From Saccharopolyspora gloriosae (GTDB lineage: Bacteria; Actinomycetota; Actinomycetes; Mycobacteriales; Pseudonocardiaceae), in contig NZ_CP059557.1 of assembly GCF_022828475.1 (NCBI RefSeq), positions 1,674,001-1,738,000 on the forward strand: 64,000 bases of DNA, read 5' to 3'. The notes below the pieces were generated by a model, which ran no database searches, was not told the origin of the DNA, and worked only from the letters and a program-made list of their open reading frames with translations. The translations under genes and the position numbers were made by a program. Positions 37,078-46,281 of the stretch are shown here, piece by piece (the first letter of the stretch is position 1; the number at the start of each line of letters is the position of its first letter).

Positions 37078-37165
37078 GGGGCGTGTTCCGGGGGACCTGC
37101 GTTGAGGGCCGGGCGGCGGGCGGCGCGATACGCCGCCCCTGCCGGGAGATCGGCCCTCGGCCCGG

Positions 37166-37318
37166 TCACCTCAGGACGCTGACCACCGCGCCGTTCTGCG
37201 ACACCGGAGGTTGCTGCACCGGGGACTCGGGCGAAGACCATGCGGCTAGTACGACGGTCCCCAGGACCATCATCACTGTTCCGACAACCGACACGGCAGT
37301 GCGGCTGCTGATCTGCAT
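37166..37318 (-). CDS. Hypothetical small exported or membrane peptide (50 residues)
   Basis: Starts MQISSRTAVSVVG, continues with a hydrophobic segment (about residues 8-26) and a Pro/Gln/Ser-rich tail ending VVSVLR. Codon usage is GC3-biased at most positions. Ribosome site is weak (GGGG at about 9 nt). It could be a secreted peptide or a single-pass protein; it is equally possible that it is noise. The rest of the 37319-37639 gap shows nothing coding. Confidence 0.4.
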   Translation of the reverse strand: MQISSRTAVSVVGTVMMVLGTVVLAAWSSPESPVQQPPVSQNGAVVSVLR

Positions 37319-37639
37319 GGTTCGTGCCCCGCATTTCTGGAGAAGGTAAAGCTGCTGCTGGTGGTCGTGGCGCCGAGCTCGGGAGACGTGGTTTCCGATG
37401 TGTCCGAAGGCCGCTGGACGTCTTCGATGACCCGTGGATCAGCTGGTGCCGACCCGGGGATCAAAGGGGGTGACGTCGCCGCGAACCCGACCGCCATAGA
37501 GCATGTCGCCGCAGGTAGAGAATACGTTACGTGCCCGAAATATTCCCAGGTGGCGTCCGTCTCGCCCACGTGAGGGAATGGTCGTCGCTCCCGGCTGCGA
37601 AGCGCTATCGAACAGCCCGGAGTTCACTGGAACGTGCGA

Positions 37640-38317
37640 TCACTGTTCCCAGAATCCTTGTTGGTCCAGCTCCTGCAGCAGGACCTGTCCGCTGTGCGTG
37701 AGGTGCGCGTGCATCGCCTGCCGAGCCGCCTCCGGGTCGCGGTTGTGCAGCGCCCGCAGGATCGCGCGGTGCTCCGGCCCGGCGGATTCGGTGAACTCCG
37801 CGGCGGCCGCCGGCAGCCGCCGTGGGACGTACCGCGAGGCCAGCTGCACGAACCACGCCAGCTTCGCCGAGTCCGCGATGTCGTAGATGGCGTGGTGGAA
37901 CCGGATGTCCAGTTCTTCGGCGTCGCCGATGCCGAACCGGCCGGCGTGCTCCAGTTCCGCCTGCACCGACTCCAGCCCGGCCAGCTGCCCGACGCTGATC
38001 AGCTCGGCCGTGCGCGCGGCCAGTTCGCCGCCCAGCGCGGCCTGCACCCGGCTGGTGTCCTCGATGTCCTGGCGGTTCAGCGGCAGGACGGTGAACCCAC
38101 GGCGCGGCTCCAGCTCGACGAACCCCTCGCCGCGCAGCGCCAGCAGGGCCTCGCGCACCGGGGTGACGCTGACGCCGATCTCCTCGGCCAGGCGTTCCAG
38201 GTGCAGGTGTTCGCCTTTGCGCAGCCGTCCGGTCACTATCCGGTCGCGGATCCGGGAGGCCACCTCGTCGGAGAGCTGGGCGCGCGGTCGTCGTTGGGGC
38301 AGTCCTGCTCCGGGCAT
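37640..38317 (-). CDS. GntR-family regulator, FCD (FadR) subfamily
   Basis: 225 residues. The N-terminal winged helix is RIRDRIVTGRLRKGEHLHLE plus LAEEIGVSVTPVREALLAL; the C-terminal all-helical FCD domain carries the metal-binding His pattern DIRFHHAIYDIA and HRAILRALHNRD. Such regulators sense organic acids. The start ATG at 38317 lies after a GAGAG site. It is divergent from the PucR-type gene, with three TCGATCGT words in the intervening region. Confidence 0.87.
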   Translation of the reverse strand: MPGAGLPQRRPRAQLSDEVASRIRDRIVTGRLRKGEHLHLERLAEEIGVSVTPVREALLALRGEGFVELEPRRGFTVLPLNRQDIEDTSRVQAALGGELAARTAELISVGQLAGLESVQAELEHAGRFGIGDAEELDIRFHHAIYDIADSAKLAWFVQLASRYVPRRLPAAAAEFTESAGPEHRAILRALHNRDPEAARQAMHAHLTHSGQVLLQELDQQGFWEQ

Positions 38318-38324
38318 CGCTCTC

Positions 38325-38364
38325 TCGATCGTCGCCTGATTTCGATCGTCCCTGGTCGATCGTG
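38325..38364. promoter_or_regulatory. Three TCGATCGT direct repeats between the GntR and PucR-type genes
   Basis: TCGATCGTC occurs at 38325 and 38342 and TCGATCGTG at 38356. CGATCG is itself palindromic. The cluster sits directly upstream of the gntR start, a likely autoregulatory site. Confidence 0.45.
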
Positions 38365-38472
38365 GTGGGGTGCGCCGCCGATCACGGCACGAAGTTGACG
38401 CTGCGAACTTGATACCAGGCAAGGGACGCCGCACGATCGCTGATCGTTGCTCCGCGGGTATCGTCGCAGGAC

Positions 38473-39693
38473 GTGGCCGCCGATCCTGCTCGTCCGGTGC
38501 CCGATCCCGGGCACGCGATCACGCATTCGCTGGCGGCGGCTCGGCTCGGGGACGCCGAGGCGCTCGCCGAGCGGTTGATGGCGGCGATCTTCACCGACAA
38601 TCCGGAGTGGACCGACTACCGCCCGGTGCCCCGCGAGGACCTGTACGAGGGCTGCCGCCGCTACTTGCAGCGGGTGCTGGAGATCTTGAGCGGCGCCGCG
38701 GGCGACCCGGACGGCGACGACGTGGCCGCCGCGATCGGCCGCCGCCGCGCGGAGCAGGGCGTGCCGCTGGAGGTCATGCTGCGCACCTTCCGCCTCGGCG
38801 GTCGCATCGTGTGGGAGGCCATCGTCGAGCAGGCGCACGCGGATCGCGCCGATCCGGACGTGGTGCTGGGGGCGGCGACGTCGATGTGGACGGTGATCGA
38901 CGGGTTGTCCTCGACGCTGTCCACTTCGTACCGCAACACCGAGCTGGAGCGGTTGCGCCGCGATGACCAGCGCAGGCACGCGCTGGTGGAGGACTTGCTC
39001 AGCGGCCGGGCGCGGGACACCGCCTTCGCGCAGCGGACGGCGAAGGAGCTGGATCTGCCCGCCTCCGGGCGCTACCTGGTCGTGGTCGCGGAGATGCGCG
39101 CGGACGGCAGCTTCGCGTTGAGCGGGCAGCACGACGCGTTGGGCGGGGTGCACATTCGCTCGGTGTGGCAAGTGCGCGCGGACACACTGGTGGGCCTGGT
39201 CGCGCTGGAGCAGCGGAAGGCGACGGGCGCGCTGGAGGTGCTGCGCCCGCTGGCCCGCGGCCGGGTGGCGGCGTCGCCGGTGGTGCGCGGGCTGGCCGAG
39301 CTCGGACTGGCGCACCAGCTCGCGGTGACGGCCATGGGCACCGCCTCCTACGGTTCGGCGCAGCTGGTGTCGCTGGATCAGCGCTACCCGGAGGCGCTGC
39401 TGGTGCAGTCCCCTGACCTGGCGCAACGGCTGTTGGATTCGCAACTGGGTCCGTTGCTGGACCTGCCGGTGAAGGAGCGGGACATGTTGCTGGAGACGCT
39501 CACGGCGTGGCTGGAGGAGAACTGCTCGACGGCGAACGCGGCGGTGCGGTTGCACTGCCACCGCAACACCGTGCTGAACCGGCTGCACCGGATCGGCACG
39601 TTGATCGGGCAGCCGCTGCACGGGCGGGCGGCGTACGTGTCGCTGTCGTTGGCGTTGTCGGCACTACACCTGCGCGACGGACTGCGCGACTGA
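38473..39693 (+). CDS. PucR/CdaR-type transcriptional regulator
   Basis: 406 residues. The N-terminal helical region (ADPARPVPDPGHAITHSLAA) precedes a GGDEF-like central fold, and the C-terminal PucR helix-turn-helix reads STANAAVRLHCHRNTVLNRL followed by RIGTLIG. Family members activate catabolic genes. The start GTG at 38473 is not backed by a strong ribosome site. It lies about 300 nt upstream of the 2-oxoacid dehydrogenase operon in the same direction, which is a possible target. Confidence 0.87.
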   Translation: MAADPARPVPDPGHAITHSLAAARLGDAEALAERLMAAIFTDNPEWTDYRPVPREDLYEGCRRYLQRVLEILSGAAGDPDGDDVAAAIGRRRAEQGVPLEVMLRTFRLGGRIVWEAIVEQAHADRADPDVVLGAATSMWTVIDGLSSTLSTSYRNTELERLRRDDQRRHALVEDLLSGRARDTAFAQRTAKELDLPASGRYLVVVAEMRADGSFALSGQHDALGGVHIRSVWQVRADTLVGLVALEQRKATGALEVLRPLARGRVAASPVVRGLAELGLAHQLAVTAMGTASYGSAQLVSLDQRYPEALLVQSPDLAQRLLDSQLGPLLDLPVKERDMLLETLTAWLEENCSTANAAVRLHCHRNTVLNRLHRIGTLIGQPLHGRAAYVSLSLALSALHLRDGLRD

Positions 39694-39770
39694 GTTCGAC
39701 GGCGAAATTTTCCCGTTTTTTCGCCGGGCGTGAGGTGCTCGGGTTTTCCTCGGTCTTGCCGCGCTAGTGT

Positions 39771-39912
39771 CTCACGTACAGTGAGATTCGATCACTCAAG
39801 GTGTTGATCAAGGCTCGAATTGTGCGCTGTGCACAGCGACCGTCGGCGAAGTCTGGGCGGTCGCGCATAGCGCGGAAGTGGCCGTGCTCACGACACTCAG
39901 AGTGAGAATCAC
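39771..39912 (+). promoter_or_regulatory. Control region of the dehydrogenase operon with several symmetric sites
   Basis: Contains CTCAC-GTACA-GTGAG (39771-39785), the perfect palindrome GCTGTGCACAGC (39826-39837) and a repeated AGTGAGA-ATCAC motif (about 39780-39794 and 39900-39911). These fill the 297-nt gap before the lipoamide dehydrogenase gene and probably bind regulators. Confidence 0.45.
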
Positions 39913-39990
39913 CCGATATTCACCCGGCTGCGAACCCGCCCGTTGGCGCGGTCTCGTGAGGGCTGGTGCGGCTCGAAGGAGCACATCGAA

Positions 39991-41463
39991 GTGCAGGAAT
40001 ACGACCTCCTCGTAGTGGGCGGCGGCCCCGGCGGATACGTCGCCGCGATCCGGGCCGCGCAGCGCGGTTTGAACGTGGCCGTGGTCGAGAAGGAGCGCCC
40101 CGGTGGCGTGTGCCTGAACTGGGGCTGCATCCCCACGAAGGCGATGCTGCGCTCGGCCGAGGTCTACGAGACGGTGCTGCACGCCGCCGACTTCGGAGTG
40201 CGCGCCGAGAACATCGGCTTGGACTACGACACGGTCACCCGCCGCAAGGACAGCGTGGTCAAGGGCCTCACCGACGGGGTGGCGGGCCTGCTCAAGGCCA
40301 ACGGCGTCACCGTCGTCAAGGGTCACGCCCGCTTCACCGGCCCCACCACGGTCGACGTGTTCGCCGTCGGCGAGTCCGCGCTCGGCGCGAACGGCCCGCT
40401 GTACGCCGCCGAACCGGCCGGTGCGGAGCCGGTGGACCGGATCAGCGCCCGCGAGGTGATCATCGCGACCGGCTCGGTTCCCGTGCAGCTGCCGCTGCCC
40501 GGCGCGGAGCTGCCCGGCGTGATCACCTCCGATGGCGCGTTCGGCCTCACCGAGGTGCCCGGCAAGCTCGCCGTGATCGGCGGCAGCGCCGTCGGTGCCG
40601 AGTGGGCCAGCCTGTTCTCCTCGCTGGGCAGCGAGGTCACCATCATCGAGATGCAGCCGACGCTGGTGCCCGCCGAGGACGCCGAGATCGGCAAGGCGCT
40701 CGGCCGTTCCTTCGGCAAGCGCGGTGTGCAGGTGCTCACCGGCGCCACCGTCTCGAAGATCGAGAGCTCCGGTCGCGGCAAGAACGCCGCTCTGAAGGTC
40801 GCGGTGGACGGTGCGAAGGTCTCCGAGGTCGACGCGGACGTGGTGCTGGTCGGCGTGGGCCGCAAGCCCAACACCGCCTCGCTGGACCTGGCCACCGCAG
40901 GTGTGGAGGTCGATGGCCGCGGCTTCGTGCAGGTCGACGAGAAGCTGCGCACCAACGTCGAGCACGTCTACGCGATCGGTGACGTCACCGGCAAGGCGCT
41001 GCTCGCCCACGTCGCCTCGCACCAGGGCGTGGTGGCCGCCGAGACCATCGCGGGTCACCACGCGGCGATCGACTACAACGTCATCCCGGCCGCGACGTTC
41101 ACCCACCCGGAGATCGCCAGCGTCGGGCTCACCGAGAAGCAGGCCACCGACGCCGGCCACCAGGTCGTCGCGACGAAGTTCCCGTTCGCCGCGCTGGGCC
41201 GCGCGCAGACCTTCGGCGACACCGAGGGCTTCCTGAAGATCGTGGCGGGCGAGCAGTACGGCGAGGTTCTCGGCGTGCACGTGTTCGGCCCGTCCGCCAG
41301 CGACCTGATCACCGAGGGCGCGTTGGCGATCACTTTGGAGGCGACGCTCGACGAGCTCGCCGAGACGATCCACGCGCACCCGACGCTCGGTGAGATCGGC
41401 ATGGAGGCGGCGATGTCCGCGCTCGGCCTGCCGGTGCACACCGCGCCGCCGAAGAAGCGTTGA
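39991..41463 (+). CDS. lpdA: Dihydrolipoyl dehydrogenase (E3)
   Basis: 490 residues. Reoxidises dihydrolipoamide with NAD+. FAD motif VVGGGPGGYVAA (about residues 7-18), redox disulfide GGVCLNWGCIPTK (about 39-51), NAD motif VIGGSAVGAEWAS, and the C-terminal HAHPTLGEIG with catalytic His-Glu. The start GTG at 39991 follows AAGGAG. First gene of an E3-E1alpha-E1beta-E2 operon, 38 nt before the next start. Confidence 0.95.
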   Translation: MQEYDLLVVGGGPGGYVAAIRAAQRGLNVAVVEKERPGGVCLNWGCIPTKAMLRSAEVYETVLHAADFGVRAENIGLDYDTVTRRKDSVVKGLTDGVAGLLKANGVTVVKGHARFTGPTTVDVFAVGESALGANGPLYAAEPAGAEPVDRISAREVIIATGSVPVQLPLPGAELPGVITSDGAFGLTEVPGKLAVIGGSAVGAEWASLFSSLGSEVTIIEMQPTLVPAEDAEIGKALGRSFGKRGVQVLTGATVSKIESSGRGKNAALKVAVDGAKVSEVDADVVLVGVGRKPNTASLDLATAGVEVDGRGFVQVDEKLRTNVEHVYAIGDVTGKALLAHVASHQGVVAAETIAGHHAAIDYNVIPAATFTHPEIASVGLTEKQATDAGHQVVATKFPFAALGRAQTFGDTEGFLKIVAGEQYGEVLGVHVFGPSASDLITEGALAITLEATLDELAETIHAHPTLGEIGMEAAMSALGLPVHTAPPKKR

Positions 41464-41501
41464 TCCACCCGTTCCGCTCGACGCATCGAAAGGGTTCCGT
41501 G

Positions 41502-42596
41502 ATGGCTGAGACCGCGACCCGCACCAAACCCGCCACCCGCGCGAAGTCCCGCCGCAGTTCGGCGAGCGCCGCGAACAGCGGCCCGTTCTCCGGTGAGTCG
41601 GCCGAGCTGCTGCGCGGCTACTTCCAGCAGATGACGCTGATCCGCCGCTTCGAGGAGCGCGCCGCGCAGGGCTACACCCAGGCCAAGATCGGTGGCTACT
41701 GTCACCTGAACCTGGGCGAGGAGGCCACCGTCGTCGGCTTGATGTCGGCGCTGCGCAAGACGGACCTGCTGTTCACGAACTACCGCGAGCACGGTTACGC
41801 GCTGGCCAAGGGCATCGAGCCCGGACGCGTGATGGCGGAGCTCTACGGCCGTACCACCGGCACCTCCAAGGGCTGGGGCGGTTCGATGCACATGTTCGAC
41901 GTGGAGGCCGGGCTGCTCGGCGGCTACGGCATCGTCGGCGGCCAGATTCCGCTGGCGACGGGTGCCGCGCTGGCCATCGACTACCGCGACGGCGATCAGG
42001 TCGTGATGTGCCAGATGGGCGATGGCACGACGAACATCGGCGCGTTCCACGAGGCGCTGAACATCGCCGCGCTGTGGAACCTGCCGGTGGTTTTTGTGGT
42101 GGTGAACAACTTCTTGGGCATGGGCACCACGGTGGAGAAGTCCTCGGCGGAGTCGGAGCTCTACAAGCGCGCTTCGGCGTACCGGATGCACGGTGAGCGG
42201 GTCGACGGCAATGACGTGCTGGCCGTCCGCGACACCGCGACGCGGCTGGTGCAGGGCGCCCGCGAATCCGGCGGCCCGGCCCTGCTGGAGGCGGTCAGCC
42301 ACCGCCTCAAGGGCCACTCCGTCGTCGACCCGGCGAAGTACCGCAGCGAGGAGTCGGTGCAGGAGGCTCGCGACAACGACCCGGTGGCGAACTTCCGGGC
42401 GCGGCTGGTCGAGGCCGGTGTGCTCGACGAGGACGGCGCGAAGGAGATCGAGCGGTCGGCGCAGGCCGACGCGGACGCCGCGGTCGCTTTCGCCGACGAC
42501 AGCCCGCATCCCGAGGTTTCGACGCTGTTCGACTACACCTACGCCACTCCGGTCGCCAACGATTCGCGCCGGCTGCCCGCCGACCCGGTGTTCTGA
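41502..42596 (+). CDS. pdhA: 2-oxoacid (pyruvate-type) dehydrogenase E1 alpha subunit
   Basis: 364 residues. A basic low-complexity start (TRTKPATRAKSRRSSASAA) is followed by the TPP-dependent E1 alpha fold: FTNYREHGYALAKG, GTSKGWGGSMHMF, and the TPP/Mg motif MGDGTTNIGAFHEALN ending in VVVNN. It decarboxylates a 2-oxo acid with the beta subunit. The start ATG at 41502 has AAAGGG upstream. Sequence features are those of pyruvate dehydrogenase rather than the branched-chain form, but acetoin dehydrogenase is a possible alternative. Confidence 0.92.
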   Translation: MAETATRTKPATRAKSRRSSASAANSGPFSGESAELLRGYFQQMTLIRRFEERAAQGYTQAKIGGYCHLNLGEEATVVGLMSALRKTDLLFTNYREHGYALAKGIEPGRVMAELYGRTTGTSKGWGGSMHMFDVEAGLLGGYGIVGGQIPLATGAALAIDYRDGDQVVMCQMGDGTTNIGAFHEALNIAALWNLPVVFVVVNNFLGMGTTVEKSSAESELYKRASAYRMHGERVDGNDVLAVRDTATRLVQGARESGGPALLEAVSHRLKGHSVVDPAKYRSEESVQEARDNDPVANFRARLVEAGVLDEDGAKEIERSAQADADAAVAFADDSPHPEVSTLFDYTYATPVANDSRRLPADPVF

Positions 42597-42679
42597 CCGC
42601 ACTCTCATCTCTAGCCGTCGCGCGGTGCCCGGTGTGATCGCCGGGTACCGCCCGCGGCATGTCTTCAGGAGAACGACTC

Positions 42680-43675
42680 TTGGCCGTCATCACTTACCGC
42701 CAGGCGCTGCACGACACCCTGCGCGACGAGATGCACCGCGACGACGACGTGTTCCTCATCGGTGAGGAGATCGGTGTCTTCGAGGGCTCTTACAAGATCA
42801 CCGCCGGGCTGCTGGACGAGTTCGGTGAGAAGCGGGTGCGCGACACGCCGATCGCGGAGGAGGGCTTCGTCGGTGCCGCGGTGGGTGCCGCGATGCTGGG
42901 GCTGCGCCCGGTCGTGGAGCTCATGACGATCAACTTCTCGCTGGTGGCGCTGGACCAGATCGTCAACCACGCGGCCAAGATCTACGGCATGTTCGGCGGC
43001 CAGACCAGCGTGCCGATGGTGCTGCGCACGCCGGGCGGCGGCGGGCAGCAGCTGGGTGCGACGCATTCGCAGAACATCGAGCTGTACTACGCGTTCGTGC
43101 CGGGCCTGAAGGTCGTCGCGCCGAGCACGCCCGCGGACGCGAAGGCGCTGCTGCTGGCGGCGATCCGGGACGACGACCCGGTGCTGTTCCTGGAGAACCT
43201 GGCGCTCTACAACACTAAGGGCGAGGTCCCGGACCACGTGGAGCCCGCCGAGATCGGCAAGGCGGCGGTGACCCGCGAGGGCACCGACATCACGATCATC
43301 GGCTACTCCCGGATGGCCGGCGTGGCCACCCAGGTCGCCGAGAAGTTGCACGACGAGGAAGGCATCAACGCCGAGGTCGTGGACCTGCGCAGCCTGCGCC
43401 CGCTGGACCGCGAGACGTTCGTGAACTCGGTCCGCAAGACCGGTTGCGCGGTCGTGGCGGAGGACGACTGGCTGACCTACGGCATCGGAGCGGAGATCGC
43501 AGCGTCCATTTCGGACGGTGCCTTCGACTACCTGGACGCCCCGGTGCGCCGGGTCGCGTCCGCCGAGGTCCCGTTGCCGTACGCGAAGCCGCTGGAGACG
43601 GCTGCGCTGCCGTCCGCCGAGTCCCTCACGACCGCGGTGCGTGAGACGCTCGACGCCGTCGGCCGTCGCCGCTGA
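42680..43675 (+). CDS. pdhB: 2-oxoacid (pyruvate-type) dehydrogenase E1 beta subunit
   Basis: 331 residues. VITYRQALHDTLRDEM, FLIGEEIGVFEGSYKITAGL, DTPIAEEGFVGAAVGAA and TPGGGGQQLGATHSQNIE are E1 beta landmarks; the catalytic His lies in ATHSQ. The start TTG at 42680 is chosen because AGGAG precedes it by 8 nt; an ATG 21 nt upstream has no ribosome site. Completes the heterotetrameric E1 with the gene before it. Confidence 0.92.
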   Translation: MAVITYRQALHDTLRDEMHRDDDVFLIGEEIGVFEGSYKITAGLLDEFGEKRVRDTPIAEEGFVGAAVGAAMLGLRPVVELMTINFSLVALDQIVNHAAKIYGMFGGQTSVPMVLRTPGGGGQQLGATHSQNIELYYAFVPGLKVVAPSTPADAKALLLAAIRDDDPVLFLENLALYNTKGEVPDHVEPAEIGKAAVTREGTDITIIGYSRMAGVATQVAEKLHDEEGINAEVVDLRSLRPLDRETFVNSVRKTGCAVVAEDDWLTYGIGAEIAASISDGAFDYLDAPVRRVASAEVPLPYAKPLETAALPSAESLTTAVRETLDAVGRRR

Positions 43676-43766
43676 GCCCGACCCGAGTCGTGCGTTCGGG
43701 CCGGACCCCGGGAGCCACGACGAACCGGTTCACCACGAGACTTGAGAGTTCCCGAGGAATGTGCAG

Positions 43767-45014
43767 ATGACTGAGATCCAGATGCCCCGCCTGTCCGACA
43801 CCATGGAGGAAGGCGTCATCGCCGCCTGGCGCAAGAAGGTGGGCGATTCGATCGAGCGCGGCGAGGTCGTCGCGGACATCGAGACCGACAAGGCCATCAT
43901 GGAGCTGGAGGCCTTCGACGACGGCGTGCTGGAGCAGCTGCTCGTCGAGGAGGGCCAGACGGTGCCGATCGGCACGCCGATCGCGCTGGTCGGTGACGGT
44001 TCCGGTTCGGCGGCGCAGTCGGCTCCGGCCGCCGCGCCGGCGGCGAAGCCGGAACCGGCCCCGGAGGCCGAGCCCGCCGCCGCTCCCGCCCCCACCAACG
44101 GCAACGCGGTCGCCGAGGGTGCGAAGCCGAAGGCGTCGCCGCTGGCGAAGGCCGTGGCCAAGGACCTCGGGGTGGATCTCGGTTCGGTCGAGGGCACCGG
44201 CCCCGGTGGCAGGATCATCCGCGCCGACATCGAGGCCGCCGCCTCGTCGGCTCCCGCTCCGGCCGCGCCCGCCGCGCAGGCCCCGGCCGCCCCGGCCCCG
44301 GTGCCGCAGGTGGCGACTCCGGCGGACGCGGAGGAGGTGCCGCTGAGCAACATCCGCAAGGTCACCGCGAAGCGGCTCACCGAGAGCAAGCAGCAGGCCC
44401 CGCACTTCTACCTGACCAGCGCCATCGACGTCACGGAGCTCGTCGAGTTCCGCGCGAAGCTCAACGAGCGGCTGCAGGCGGCGGGTGGCCCGAAGGTCAG
44501 CATCAACGACCTGGTCGTGAAGGCGGTCGCCACGGCGCTGCGCGCGAACCCGGCGGTGAACGTCTCCTTCGGCGGCGACAAGCTGATCAAGCACAAGCGC
44601 ATCAACCTGGGCGTCGCGGTCGCCATCGAGGACGGCCTGATCGTGCCGGTCATCCCCGACGCGGACCGCAAGAGCGTCTCGGAGATCGCCGCCGAGGGCC
44701 GCGAGAAGGCCGGGCGGGCTCGCGAGGGCAAGCTGAAGCTGGACGAGATGTCCGGTGGCACCTTCACCATCTCGAACCTGGGCATGTTCGGCATCGAGCA
44801 GTTCTCCGCCGTGATCAACCCGCCGGAGGCCGGAATCCTGGCCGTCGGCGCGGCGAAGGACGAGCTGCAGCTGCGCGACGGCGAGGTCGTGGCCCGCAAG
44901 ATCCTGCGCGTCACCCTCTCCGCCGACCACCGCGCCATCGACGGCGCCGTGGGCGCGGCGCTCCTCCAGCAGTTCACCGCCCTCCTGGAAGACCCGCTGC
45001 GCATCATCGCCTGA
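43767..45014 (+). CDS. pdhC: Dihydrolipoamide acyltransferase (E2)
   Basis: 415 residues. One lipoyl domain (IQMPRLSDTMEEGVI; the lipoylated Lys is in ETDKAIMELEA), an Ala/Pro linker, the E3-binding domain (SPLAKAVAKDLGVDLGSVEG, about residues 125-144), a second linker, and the catalytic domain ending in SADHRAIDGAVGAAL with the His-Asp pair. The start ATG at 43767 follows GAGG by 8 nt. Last gene of the operon, followed by a strong terminator. Confidence 0.95.
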   Translation: MTEIQMPRLSDTMEEGVIAAWRKKVGDSIERGEVVADIETDKAIMELEAFDDGVLEQLLVEEGQTVPIGTPIALVGDGSGSAAQSAPAAAPAAKPEPAPEAEPAAAPAPTNGNAVAEGAKPKASPLAKAVAKDLGVDLGSVEGTGPGGRIIRADIEAAASSAPAPAAPAAQAPAAPAPVPQVATPADAEEVPLSNIRKVTAKRLTESKQQAPHFYLTSAIDVTELVEFRAKLNERLQAAGGPKVSINDLVVKAVATALRANPAVNVSFGGDKLIKHKRINLGVAVAIEDGLIVPVIPDADRKSVSEIAAEGREKAGRAREGKLKLDEMSGGTFTISNLGMFGIEQFSAVINPPEAGILAVGAAKDELQLRDGEVVARKILRVTLSADHRAIDGAVGAALLQQFTALLEDPLRIIA

Positions 45015-45026
45015 CCCAGCAGCACC

Positions 45027-45070
45027 GAACGGCCCGCCCACCCCGCGACTTCGCGGTGGGCGGGCCGTTC
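45027..45070 (+). terminator. Terminator of the dehydrogenase operon
   Basis: GAACGGCCCGCCCACC (45027-45042) pairs perfectly with 45055-45070, with a short inner GCG/CGC stem, 13 nt after the stop. Confidence 0.88.
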
Positions 45071-45179
45071 TGCTTTCCGGATCAGAGTGAGCTCAACGCG
45101 GCTTCATGATCCGTAGCTGCGAGCTCGGGGCAGTGCAGGTGTGGCTGAAGCGTCCCGGAGCAGTGGTCCGGTGATCGTT

Positions 45180-45761
45180 TCACGCCGAAGTGGCCGTGGT
45201 GACCACGGTGTCGAGCTGGGCGGCGACGCGGTCCAGGGGGCGGGTGCTGCGTTGGGCGCGGCACAGCACGACGGCGCCTTCGACGGAGGCGACGACGAGC
45301 GTGGCGATCTGCTCGGCCTGCTGCCCGGATGCGCCGTGTGCGCGCAGGGATTCGGCGAGCAGCGACTCCCAGTGCGCGAAGACTTCGGCGGCGGCTGCGA
45401 GGGGTTCCGCCGCGTCCTCGTCGGTCTCTTCGACCGCGACCGCCAGCACGGGACAACCCGCTCGGTGGTCGGTGGCGGTGAGGAGGTTCCGCCAGAGGTC
45501 GAGGAAGGCGCGCAACCCGTCGGCGGGACCGCTTTGCAGTTCCGCGCGCAGTGTGCGGGCCGCGTCGTCTCCGGCGAACCGGACGGCTTCGGCGGCCAGT
45601 TGCCGCTTGCCGCCGGGGAAGTAGTGGTAGGTGGAGCCCAGCGGTGCCTGGGCGTGCTTGGCCAGTTCGCGGACGCTGGTGGCGTTCAGGCCGCGCCTGC
45701 GGATCATGTCGGCGGCACCGGCGACGATTCGTCGGCGGGATTGCTGGTTCGACTGGTTCAT
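45180..45761 (-). CDS. TetR-family regulator (LmrA/YxaF-like)
   Basis: 193 residues. Helix-turn-helix: SVRELAKHAQAPLGSTYHYF (about residues 29-48) followed by GGKRQLAAEAV. The C-terminal half with GCPVLAVAVEE and ASVEGAVVLCRAQRS matches the LmrA/YxaF C-domain type. The start ATG at 45761 has GAGAG upstream. It is divergent from the tautomerase-dehydrogenase operon, with two operator-like sites between. Confidence 0.87.
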   Translation of the reverse strand: MNQSNQQSRRRIVAGAADMIRRRGLNATSVRELAKHAQAPLGSTYHYFPGGKRQLAAEAVRFAGDDAARTLRAELQSGPADGLRAFLDLWRNLLTATDHRAGCPVLAVAVEETDEDAAEPLAAAAEVFAHWESLLAESLRAHGASGQQAEQIATLVVASVEGAVVLCRAQRSTRPLDRVAAQLDTVVTTATSA

Positions 45762-45778
45762 CGCTCTCGACCTCTTGG

Positions 45779-45830
45779 CTATAACGGTCGTCATAGTTTA
45801 GCTTGGGCCCGGTTATGACGACTGTTATAG
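45779..45830. promoter_or_regulatory. Paired operators of the divergent TetR
   Basis: Two 16-17 bp sites, CTATAACGGTCGTCATA (45779-45795) and TATGACGACTGTTATAG (45814-45830), are inverted copies with one mismatch, and each is itself pseudo-palindromic (TATRAC-N4-GTYATA). One dimer per site would cover both start regions. Confidence 0.78.
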
Positions 45831-45849
45831 ACGGTGGGAGGAGAGCGAC

Positions 45850-46281
45850 ATGCCGATGATTCAGCTGACCGTTCCGTCCGGTGCGGTGCCCGAACAGGAG
45901 AATGGCGACATGCAACGCGCGCTGGCGGCGGCGTTGCTGCGCTGGGAAGGAGCTCCGGACACCGCGTTCTTCCGTTCGCTCGCGTGGAGTTACCTCACCG
46001 AGCTGCCTGCGGGCGCGCAGCGCACCGCCGAGGACGAGCTCCCGCGGTTCCGGGTGGAGGTCACGGTGCCGCAGGGCGCGTTGTCCGAGCGCCGCAAAGC
46101 GGGCCTGGTCAGCGAGGTGACCACGATCGTCGCGGAGGCCGCGGGGCTCGCCGCGCACGACTTGCAACGGGTGTGGGTGCTGGTGCACGAACAGCCCGAC
46201 GGCACGTGGGGAGTCGGCGGTTCGATCTTCCGCCACGAGGACCTGATGGCCCTCGCGAAGGGGGAGCGGGCCGGTGCGTGA
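45850..46281 (+). CDS. Tautomerase-superfamily protein (4-OT/cis-CaaD-like)
   Basis: 143 residues: two beta-alpha-beta units of the tautomerase fold. Pro follows the initiator Met (MPMIQLTVPSG), so the catalytic N-terminal proline would be exposed; the second unit starts near LPRFRVEVTVPQGALSERRK. The start ATG at 45850 follows GGAGGAGAG. First gene of an operon with two zinc dehydrogenases, with an ATG-stop overlap of 8 nt to the next. The substrate is unknown. Confidence 0.78.
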   Translation: MPMIQLTVPSGAVPEQENGDMQRALAAALLRWEGAPDTAFFRSLAWSYLTELPAGAQRTAEDELPRFRVEVTVPQGALSERRKAGLVSEVTTIVAEAAGLAAHDLQRVWVLVHEQPDGTWGVGGSIFRHEDLMALAKGERAGA

